From Cylindrodendrum hubeiense (lineage: Eukaryota > Ascomycota > Sordariomycetes > Hypocreales > Nectriaceae): a DNA stretch of 23,969 nucleotides. The stretch covers positions 1 through 23,969 of the forward strand of contig JAANBB010000536.1 in NCBI GenBank assembly GCA_014621425.1, in the 5' to 3' direction. The position numbers and the translations under genes are program-made. This document shows positions 1-8,162 of this stretch, piece by piece (positions within the stretch are counted from its first letter, which is position 1; the number at the start of each line of letters is the position of its first letter). The notes beneath the pieces were generated by a model. The model searched no databases. It worked only from the letters and a program-made list of their open reading frames with translations, and had not been told where the DNA came from.

Positions 1-810
1 AATGGTCTCCATGAGGAGAGCAAGTTCCCAAAGCTGTCGTTGTGTCTTTTGGGCCTTCTGTCTGCTGTGTTGTCGTACCCTTTGGCTCGTCCGGCTTCTC
101 TGATGTCGTTACGGTCGGCGGGGTGGTTGGTTCAGACACACCTGGAGGACAATGCCAATGGTCTCCATGAGGAGAGCATGTTCCTTCCACTGTTGACTTC
201 TCCGAGGTCTGGCTCACTGTGGTGCTTGGGTACGGCTCACAATGCCCTTTCCACACGTGTTAGTAAAAGTCCTCGAGCTATGATTCTATTAAACATGGTT
301 ATCTTACAATGATCAATGTGCAGGCTGCACATAGAACCGGTGGGTGAGGGGGGCACCTGAGCGGTTGTCGCGGTGGTACACGTGGGCACTGTCGTTACTG
401 ATGAGATGATCCGATACCCTTCTGCCTCAAGAACATCCGATTGGATGTAGCCATAAGCTGTCAACCTTGGTGTTCCAGACCTATAATACACTGTGGTGTA
501 GACAGGAATGGCAGAGCCGGTCCAGGTGTGATCTTGGGTGTAGTACTTGTCATTGATGGAGCTGTACATTTTCTGAAAATCAGGGACAGTGGTATCAATT
601 CCCCATCGCGTGCTAGTGACATCGCTGCAATAAGAGTCAGTAATCGGATCATCTGCGCAATATGAGAAAGGCAAAATTGCCTTAAATGAGAATAACGTAC
701 GAGCAGACCATTGTTGGTGAAGGGGCTTCCGTTGTCACGACCCGGGGGATGGCTAGAGCTGAGACGGACTGGCCTAGGATAAGGCACAGGGCCCAAGGCT
801 TGAGGAACAT
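1..810 (-). CDS. Secreted protein with repeated CxxHxDHWHC motif (partial, runs off left edge)
   Basis: I do not recognise a named gene. Reconstructed exons are 810-701, 624-308 and 246 to beyond base 1; introns are 700-625 (GTACGT, ACTGAC branch, TTGCAG) and 307-247 (GTAAGA, TACTAAC branch, AAG acceptor). At least 224 residues lie in the window. Residues 1-20 form a signal peptide ending in SALA. A region of about 110 residues without a family I know is followed by Thr/Pro/Ser-rich linkers separating copies of a motif: CSLHIDHWHC, CSPHGDHWHC, and a third copy cut by the window edge at CSPHGDH. The second intron splits the Trp codon of the first copy, and splicing restores the motif exactly. 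The histidines and cysteines suggest metal binding (inference). I recall similar motifs in uncharacterised fungal secreted or wall proteins. Nothing shows whether the protein ends in a GPI signal. Confidence 0.75.
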
Positions 811-892
811 CTTGACTGAGATCGTAGCAGGTTCTCGGTGTAGATGATGGGCTGGGGGTGATTCAGCTTTCTGGGAGGCTATTACAGGTGAC

Positions 893-900
893 TTTATATA
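893..900 (-). promoter_or_regulatory. TATA box of the HWHC-repeat protein gene
   Basis: On the minus strand this reads TATATAAA, about 83-90 bases upstream of the start codon at 810. The position and sequence fit a fungal core promoter; no other assignment is needed. Confidence 0.45.
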
Positions 901-1456
901 CAAATCCCAGACCGTCTTGATAATTTCTGCCAGCCTCCATGCTCGGTCGGCTCTGTGATGCCAAGACTCGGCTTAACAAGGCCATCTTGTGATGCATCCG
1001 TGCTGTCACTGCTGCCAACTGTTGCGCGCACACGGATGGCTTTGAGCAGTTGTGGCGCTCAATTTTGTCTCCTCGCTTTCCTATTTAAGACGACTTCGTG
1101 GAATATGTGCAATCATCAAGGTAGTTGACGAAAATATCGCAGTTGTTGGTAGTTCGTAGAGAACCTCTGCGGACCGGACCAGTACCAAGGTGGCCTAGTT
1201 GGTCGGTTGCCAAGCCCATCATCACCAGCTCAATCAATGCCACCATGGCCTGAGTTACTCTTGGCAAGCGATGGGCCGAACAAAGGACGCGGGGGTCACG
1301 ATAATCTCATGTGAAGACGCCTCGCATTGCAATTTCGATACCATCACCTACGATGGGAGAACCCTTTTGGATTATGAGGGGCTCTTGCTTGTTCAGGCAG
1401 AAATGGAGAGAGGCACAATGATGTGTATTGCTCGAGTTCTGCGGTGCTCGAAAAAG

Positions 1457-1462
1457 TATAAA
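1457..1462 (+). promoter_or_regulatory. TATA box of the small cysteine-rich protein gene
   Basis: TATAAA lies about 100 bases upstream of the start codon at 1562, a normal distance for a fungal TATA promoter with a short leader. Confidence 0.45.
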
Positions 1463-1561
1463 GAGATGGAGAGCAGCAGAGGAAAGGAAAGCAACCCTTG
1501 ACATCATCTCTCAAATACAAGCAACTCATTCACCAAAATCCCGCTTTTCTATCAATTCACC

Positions 1562-1837
1562 ATGGTTTCTGTCACCTATTTCCTTGCCGCGGTTGCCGTG
1601 GCCATGGGCGCCACTGCCCTTCCGTCAACCAACCCAGAGACGGGCGTCATCTTCAAGCGTGATTGCCCACTTCCAGGCGGCAACTGTGAGCCTCTTGAGG
1701 AGGAGGGCAGCCTCGACTGCGAGTGGTGCTGCTACTCGTTCACTCCCCCAGCGGGATCTCTTTGCCACACCCACGAGTCCGACAAGTGCGGTGACGACAA
1801 TGCTGGCTTCGTGTTTCACTGCAGCTCAGACCATTAA
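1562..1837 (+). CDS. Small secreted cysteine-rich protein with Kex2-like site (effector-like)
   Basis: A single-exon frame of 91 residues; the start has a good fungal context (CACCATGG). Residues 1-20 are a signal peptide (hydrophobic core LAAVAVAMGATAL). A short propeptide follows and ends in Lys-Arg at 32-33, a Kex2-type processing site, leaving a predicted mature peptide of 58 residues. That peptide has eight cysteines (35, 42, 53, 56, 57, 68, 76, 87), including one CC pair, which fits four disulfides, and it is acidic. Size, secretion, processing site and cysteine content are typical of fungal effector-like or antimicrobial-like proteins. I cannot place it in a named family and assign no activity. 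Confidence 0.8.
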   Translation: MVSVTYFLAAVAVAMGATALPSTNPETGVIFKRDCPLPGGNCEPLEEEGSLDCEWCCYSFTPPAGSLCHTHESDKCGDDNAGFVFHCSSDH

Positions 1838-3328
1838 ACGACTTTCAAGTAAATCCAATACATCTTTTCAATGTGGGCAGATCTAATAGCCGCAGGAACT
1901 TCACCGAACACATTGGATTAGCATGACCAAGTATTGTGGGTCAAGATCGGGTAGAGTTGAACGATGGAGCGAGGGGTTTATTTTGTATGTAACAGTTGTT
2001 CAACACGACTTTGCCGCGATTGTAGCCAAATCAAATGCATTTGATCTCCCAATTCTGCATGTTTCGTGAATTCAACGTAGATTACTTGCCATATATTTCA
2101 CACATCCTCGTTCGATTTGCGAATGATCAGTAACCTTGCAAGAAAGTGGCGATACGAGGTTCGTATCGGCCCCCGGGCCGGCGTTAGCGTGCATACTTAA
2201 GCATATCTTCAAGCTTAAGTTACCCTGATGGCCGACTGACCTCACCAACGCTTGACCGATATTGGCGAGCAAATCGCTTTCTGAACAGGCCAGTGACCCG
2301 CTTGCAGCTCTCCCTTGCTAGCCGGTAGCTTTCCGAGCTGATGGTCGTCATATATACTGACAGATTCACCCTGATCTGGCTCGTCCGGCTGTCCTCAGCA
2401 ACCTTCAGCTGCTCCAGCTTTTACCCCCTGGGTGAAGGTGATGGTTGCAATGCATGCTCTAATGTAAAGTCTCATAACGAGAAATGATTGAACTGCGAAG
2501 TGGAAATGAATGCAAGGGGTGCTGCACAGACCTTGAGGTACATCAAGTATCGGCCCATAGGAATTGCTTGGCACGTTGCTGTTCCAGTCCCCTGCTGTAC
2601 TGATTCTAGAGTTAAGGGGGTTGGCTAGAACGTTCCGCCCATTATCTTAGCGCTAGTCTGTTAGCGTAATCTAACTACTCCGTGATAACAGGTCAATGTG
2701 GATGACGACATGGCAACGCCACTTTCCTGGGTTCTCGCTGTGGAGTAAATATTCCGGCCTTTAAGTGACTTGCCCGATCGAACGCAGTTTTTGTGTGCAC
2801 CGCCTAAAATCACCTGCTCACAGTTTTATCCTAATATTTTGATTGAAGACCTGTTGCGTGAGGCCAATATAACGATGTTATGACCCATAGCACAGAGCTA
2901 GACTCACCATGGGAGAAATACCATTCCAGGTCTGTTTAGTCATTGCGCCTCGCGAGGCTTGGGTCAACAGCTCCACTCATGGTGTGCATGAACTTTTGGC
3001 CCCATATTCATGGAATGTGACTAATACTTCACAGGCCCGGGCTTTTCAGGGAGTTTTTCAGCCGCTCGAACTAATTAAAAAGAGGACACTCTGCCACTAA
3101 GAGGGGTGATATTTGCATACCATGGTCGGTGCTATGCAGGAAGGGCTGCCTTCGAGTCTGACGTTGGAATTTTGATTCGCTTACCAAGCTGATTTTCTTC
3201 ACTTGCTCATTAATAGTCACCTTGATGAAAGGTTTTATTTGAACGTTGATCCCCCTTCATTCACCGGTCATCTCTTTCACTCATAGTTCGATTGCAAAGA
3301 AACATTGTCATTGGTTTGATCCGTTGCT
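1838..3328. other. Gene-poor stretch with small inverted repeats
   Basis: About 1.5 kb between the small secreted protein and the mosaic surface protein. I see no convincing gene; a 63-residue frame at 2909-3100 has no supporting feature. Two short perfect inverted repeats lie close together at 2151-2167 and 2195-2220. No transposase remnant or terminal inverted repeat is visible. Confidence 0.5.
2151..2220. repeat. Pair of adjacent short inverted repeats
   Basis: GATACGA-3 nt-TCGTATC at 2151-2167 and ACTTAAGC-10 nt-GCTTAAGT at 2195-2220 are perfect hairpin-capable inverted repeats, separated by a GC-rich CCCCCGGGCCGG stretch. They lie in non-coding DNA. Binding sites or chance are both possible. 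Confidence 0.4.
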
Positions 3329-5655
3329 ATGAGGTTAACTACTACCTTTTTCACAATCTCGGCCTCGCTCTTGCGCTGTTGTAATGGCTTCAGCCTTACA
3401 TCGAGTGATGACGGGGACGTGGTGGCCAATGCACTTTTCACCGATCCAGGAGTATCAGTCATTTCAGCATCCTATTTGGGGGCATCTGGCGCTATAGGAA
3501 CGTTTATTGATGGGCCTTTCGGTATCGGAAGCGGTGCTATACTGACGACCGGAGTTGCCGTCGGCGCTCTAGCTAACGGAGATCATTATGTTAACAACGG
3601 AGCTCCCGGGTCGACGGCTTGGTGCATCAGCACGAATTCCTTCAACGGTGCGATTTTAACGGTCGATATTTTGGTAGATGATGCATTCAACGGAGTACAT
3701 GTTCAATTTATTATAGCATCAGAAGAGGAGGGGTAAATATTCTTCTCCTATATTTATAAAGTAACTTTGCTGACAGTTATTAGCGGTAGCGCGGACCCGA
3801 TTGGAATCTGGCTAGACGGAACACAATATGGTAATGATGATGGAAGCCAGTTCACGGCCCTGACACCCTATCTATCTCAACCATTTGTCATCACGCCACC
3901 AAATAGTGTAACTTCATATCCCGGATCAACCCCTCCTCTAATCTTCGATATTATCACGACTCCTGGAGCCCATACGATGGTCTTTGCTATCTGTGACCAG
4001 AGCGATGCCGAGTGGGATTCAGCCGTTCTTTTGAAAGTTGAAGGCTGTATTGACTGCACCTCTTCGGTGAAAGTTAATTATGTTACATCAACAGTTGAGG
4101 TTGATCTAGGAACACCAACATCCACATCAACTATACAGGCTTCAGGAACTGTCTCGGGAACTTTTATCATTTACGAACACATATCCACAACCTCAACCAC
4201 GACCGAGTCTACAACCGAGTCTACAACCGAGTCTACAACCGAGTCTACAGCCTCAACCACGAGCTCGTCTACAACCGAGTCCACAACCGAGTCTACAACT
4301 TCATCCACAGCCTCGTCCATAGCCTCATCCACAGCACCTTCGACATCAATAACGCGATCCACTGCAATCACAACTGATACGGCATTAACCAGTTCTCCAA
4401 TTGGGTCAATTGAGTCTACACCATCACCCCAGTCATCAACAGCATCCGAATCCACAATAGTCGAGGCAGCGACTCAATCAACCCCTGCGACAACCTCTAG
4501 CGCCTCAGTGGGATCTTTGAATCGACAGATCATTGGGCTCTATTCATACCTCGGATGTCTGGGTTCTACTAAAGGCTATCCAACCTTCAATTTAATTGCT
4601 AGCAGCTCTGATATGACAACTGCCAAATGCATTTCACTTGCCCAAGGACAGCTTTACATAGGCATGTTCGAAAGGTTCGTATTCTATTATTGATATTCAT
4701 ATTCATAGAAGAAAGTATTAATTGCATTCACAGGTCTTGTTATGCTGCAAATTCTCTCACTTTTACTCAATTTACAAGAAGTGAAAGCTGTAACATCCCG
4801 TGTCCCGGTGATCCAGGTCTTTTCTGCGGAGGCCATCGACTTAACACGACTTCTCCAGAACGGCGATATGAACACGATGAACAGCTTGATCGTCGGGATT
4901 TATCTCCTGATATTTTGCTCACTCTATATAAGCTGAACGTGAGCGAAGATCTGTCACCAAGTAAAACTGTCTCTACCAGTACATCGATTCATCTATTACC
5001 TGGTCTTACTACAGCTACAATTGCAATTACAACTTCAACTGCAAGACCTATATTCGCAACCACTGTAACTACAGTAACTTATACTATGGTTGATACTCAG
5101 AATGAAAGACATCTGATTTTGACCGAGTATTGTGCGACTCTGGAATATTATCCATGTTATTGCACAAGTCAAATACTACCTGAGGTAGCAATGACCACAA
5201 TTGAAGCGAGTTGTGATGCATGCGGCCACCATGGAGAGAATTTCATAATTCTCACTATCCCGGAGGCTGCTGCTACTACATCAGATATCTTCAGCACCAT
5301 CACAGCAGAGACAGATTCGCCAGGGCAAGCCAAACCACCCGCAACTACGCAGCGAGAAAGCACGAATGTGGACAATCAACAAGAGGACCATGAACAAAAT
5401 CAAAAGAGTAGTCATCCAGACCATGGGGATGATCAAATAAGCAACGGGGAGAGTCAGCCAAACGATGAACAGACTCAAACTGGGGATGTTGTATTATCAC
5501 AAGAGTTACCACTCATGACCAGTTCTGCAACAAATGCGCTGTGGGAAGTTCCAACTAATCCTGCTTTGGTAATTTCAGAGAGTGTCAAAAAGCATTCAGA
5601 GTGGTTGTTTGGCACTTTTCTTGCCTGCTTTGCTGGAGTATTGCTTATACTTTGA
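3329..5655 (+). CDS. Mosaic GPI-type surface protein: choice-of-anchor-L-like domain, Ser/Thr stalk, WSC domain
   Basis: Exons 3329-3732, 3784-4674 and 4734-5655 join in phase to 738 residues. Intron 3733-3783 has a GCTGAC branch and TTATTAG acceptor; intron 4675-4733 interrupts the WSC domain. A signal peptide occupies about 1-20. Residues ~25-225 resemble the choice-of-anchor L domain, known mainly from bacterial surface proteins: an ASYLGASGAIGTF start, GIGSGAILTTG, FIIASEE, GIWLDG and an AEWDSAVLLK end. A Ser/Thr-rich stalk (~226-383) with TTES repeats follows. A WSC carbohydrate-binding domain spans ~386-471 (YLGCLG, CNIPCPGDP, FCGG). Thr-rich and acidic linkers lead to a hydrophobic tail at 722-738 with no cytoplasmic extension, as in GPI signals. 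An adhesin or wall sensor is likely (inference). Codons are visibly more A/T-ending than in the transporter genes nearby. Confidence 0.82.
4200..4305 (+). repeat. 12-bp tandem repeats encoding TTES units
   Basis: Near-perfect copies of the 12-mer GAGTCTACAACC lie in tandem and then in degenerating form inside the Ser/Thr stalk of the surface protein gene. Length variation would change the stalk by multiples of four residues without breaking the frame. Confidence 0.8.
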
Positions 5656-6106
5656 AGAATTTATATGGGTCGCACCAATCCTTTGTTATCAAACCAAGGT
5701 TAGACAAAGACTAGTTCGGAGAAAGTTACTACAGTCTAGTTCAGACTAGGCTAACTAGAGAGTAGGGAAGGAGAAAGAAAGGAGAAAGAAAAGTACTGTA
5801 TATTATCTTCCTCTCCCAGATTTTGTATTCTTACGACGTAATCAATGCATAATCCCAGTCTTCTTTTGTCTGCAAGAACTTCTAGGATCCAAAAAGAAAT
5901 CCTGAATCTGTAGCGAAGTAGAATGGGTGACTGGGAGCAGAACTCAATTGAAGGAGAAGGTCAACCAACCGCAGTGTGCCTTAGCAGCGACATCGGCGAC
6001 GTGTTGGTAGAGGAAAGGTTATCATTAAGATCCCAAATAAGCTCACTCCAAAGTTTCAAGAATCTTCACTAATCACTCTATTATTTGTGAACCGAGTTCA
6101 GCTGCC
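5656..6106. other. Convergent 3' intergenic region
   Basis: It lies between the surface protein gene (+) and the GH43 gene (-), so it holds two 3' ends. It contains a small palindrome (AGTCT-5 nt-AGACT near 5733-5747) and a purine-rich direct repeat at 5770-5791. No gene is seen. Confidence 0.5.
5770..5791 (+). repeat. 11-bp purine-rich tandem duplication
   Basis: GGAGAAAGAAA occurs twice in direct tandem in the 3' intergenic DNA. It is a simple-sequence repeat with no evident function. Confidence 0.7.
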
Positions 6107-7806
6107 CTATCCTACGAAATTTGGGAAATAGACAGCTACTGCTTCAGCCTCATCTTCTGAACTATGAGCAAATACACCGAACATTGGACCAGTCATCTCA
6201 CGGGCGCACAGCTCCCACGCCTCAATAGAACCTATCTCAACCCAATCGTGATCAATATTCCACTTGTCCTTTCGGGCCGCCTTAGCAAAGAAGATCCATT
6301 TCGTTGGAAAGGATATAATTCTGAATCCCACTTGCTCTGCATCATCCTCGACAGAGAGCTGACTGGGAAATATTTTGTCTCCATTGAAGCTCACGGCCCG
6401 GCACGATACAGTCCTTTTATCAAAATCGTAAGTCAGAGAAACGTGGCGTAGGTGGTCTTTATATAGTGCCAGGCCTGCTTGGACTCCCGTCGCCAACCCT
6501 GTGATGTCGAGCGATGCCGTCGCAGTGGAAGTTAACGATAACTGTCTTCTGCCCAAGAATGTGCTGGTGCCAGTCGGGGTCGACAAGTTTGTGCGACTCG
6601 TCAGTAGGGTTATCTGACCCGCGTTATCCTCAGTAACTCGATACTTGGAAAGGTCTGGTGTTCGGATGTGCAAGTTGCCCACGTTTGGAGGGGAGCGAAG
6701 CTTTGTTGTTTTATTCGTGCCATTAGTCGCTTGGTCGCTGGGCGAATGAATAGGGCTTGCTGTAAACTCCATCTTTGGCTGAAGAACCGTGGGCCATCCA
6801 CCTTCTGGCCAGTCGACGGGGGCTAGAAAGCTCTCTCTACCAAGAGGAGCAACGAAGGTGTCTTTTCCAAGGGGCTCGCCTTCGTTCTCATTGCGCACGG
6901 CCAATGCGACTGCCCACCATTTCCCAGTGCCATCCTGGAATAACTCGCCGTGTCCAGTGTTCTGTATGTACTCATCCGTTCCATCCGCAGTGAGAATCGG
7001 GTTGCCCTCGAAATCCTCATAAGGGCCCCAGACATTCTCCGACCTGGAAATGCAGAGCATGTGGTGCTCAAAGGTACCACCTTCGGCGACCAACAGGTAA
7101 TACCATTTGCCAATTTTGTAGATATGTGGCCCCTCGGTGTCGTACTGTGCATGGCCTCCCCAAATCTCTCGTTCTTCTGATAGCTGCTTTCCGGTGTCGG
7201 GATCAATCTCGAACTGCTTGATTGTGCAGCTCGGCTGCTTCGTCCGATCAATGGTGTAGCAACCTTGGAAGTAGATGCGATCGTCATCGTCAAAGAACAG
7301 ACTGGGATCAATGCCGTGGAAGGGGATGTAAACAGGATCGCTCCAATCCCCAGCCCAGATATCTGTTGTTGAGACGATGAAGTTTTGAGTCTCAAAAGGC
7401 TCTTCAAACGTTACTAAATTTGTGCAAATGATATAGAATCTCCCTCGGTGATGACGGATGGTTGGTGCAAAAAGGCCCGCCGACCCAACCATGTAATGGC
7501 CAGTATCTAGAGGCACTTTTGCCATACTAGCGCCGTCAAGGCTGAGCTGCTCTGGCCGATTGATGGCATTTCCTGTTCAGACCATTAGCGAACAATGTTT
7601 GCACGTCGTCATGCGAACATACCGATGTGCGTCCATTCTCGTAGGTCCCTAGATGCGTATATTGGCAGACCAGGGAACACATGAAAAGACGAATTGGCCA
7701 GGTAAAAGACCCCATCGACAAAAACAACCGAAGGGTCTGGAGAAAATCCGGGAACGATTGGATTGCGGTACACGACCGCTTCAGTTTGACCGTTCATGGT
7801 AGTCAT
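6107..7806 (-). CDS. GH43 family glycosidase (beta-xylosidase / alpha-L-arabinofuranosidase type)
   Basis: Exons 7806-7623 and 7572-6107 give 549 residues; intron 7622-7573 (GTATGT, CAG) is removed in phase to restore the hallmark IGNAINRPEQL. The five-bladed propeller carries the GH43 acidic triad: Asp24 in FSPDPSV (base), Asp150 in GIDPSLFFD (pKa modulator) and Glu208 in DTEGPHIYK (acid). A C-terminal beta-sandwich region (~330-549) ending in VAVYFPNFVG matches the xylosidase-type accessory domain. There is no signal peptide, so it probably hydrolyses imported xylo- or arabino-oligosaccharides in the cytosol. A Zn2Cys6 regulator and a sugar porter lie upstream, and its promoter has four CGGAG elements. 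The exact substrate among xylosides and arabinosides cannot be read from sequence alone. Confidence 0.92.
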
Positions 7807-8162
7807 GTGATAACTAGAAAGACGGAATGCAGGATTCTAAGGTGGACATCAGAACGGTGTGATCAAGTTGGTGACCTTATAAGGAGACTAATCACGCGTC
7901 AGTGGGGAATCAGCTGAACAAATTGACAGAAGCTAACCCTGGAAGCTTCGGTAAGAGAGCACCTCACTTTAACAAGCTGCAATAGGGAAAACTCCGACTG
8001 TCAGTTAACTGGCATAGGTGATTCTCCGCGAGAAGAGGGGGCCCATTTGAAGTGTGGGGTTCTCCGTGGGTGGCTCAAGAACGAATCCACACTTCGGTCA
8101 ATAGGAGAATTTGGTGTGGGAATTACTCCGCGGACATATTCGACTAAGAGGTGGGTGACTTC
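7807..8162 (-). promoter_or_regulatory. Promoter region of the GH43 gene
   Basis: The 356 bases between the regulator's stop codon and the GH43 start codon contain a TATA-like CCTTATAAGG at 7875-7884, about 75 bases upstream of the start, and four CGGAG elements between 7992 and 8130. CCTTATAAGG also fits the MADS-box CArG consensus, probably by coincidence with the TATA box. No gene is present. Confidence 0.6.
7992..8130 (-). promoter_or_regulatory. Cluster of four CGGAG elements upstream of GH43
   Basis: CTCCG on the + strand (CGGAG toward the GH43 gene) occurs at 7992-7996, 8024-8028, 8062-8066 and 8126-8130. Every copy is followed by A/T-rich bases (CGGAGTTT, CGGAGAAT, CGGAGAAC, CGGAGTAAT). 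CGG is the usual half-site of Zn2Cys6 regulators, and such a regulator is encoded next door. The 8126 copy extends to CTCCGCGG and the 8062 copy to CTCCGTGG. The assignment to the neighbouring regulator is inference. Confidence 0.55.

Larger units (their letters stand above)
811..1561. other. Divergent intergenic region
   Basis: It separates the minus-strand HWHC-repeat gene from the plus-strand small cysteine-rich protein gene, so it probably holds both promoters. A 100-residue open frame at 1199-1501 has no signal peptide or recognisable domain and overlaps the likely core promoter of the downstream gene, so I do not call it. Apart from TATA-like boxes at both ends I see no defined element. 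Confidence 0.5.

Noticed and set aside
1199..1501. Plus-strand frame of 100 residues
   Set aside because: No signal peptide or domain, and it overlaps the TATA box of the gene at 1562.
2909..3100. Plus-strand frame of 63 residues
   Set aside because: No supporting motif, promoter or plausible splice partner; the length is expected by chance.
4171..4455. Antisense frame rich in Val-Asp-Ser
   Set aside because: It is the complement of the TTES-encoding repeat in the surface protein gene; the regular composition is a by-product of the repeat.
7875..7884. CArG/MADS-box operator CCTTATAAGG
   Set aside because: It matches the consensus but sits where the TATA box is expected, so the core-promoter reading is sufficient.
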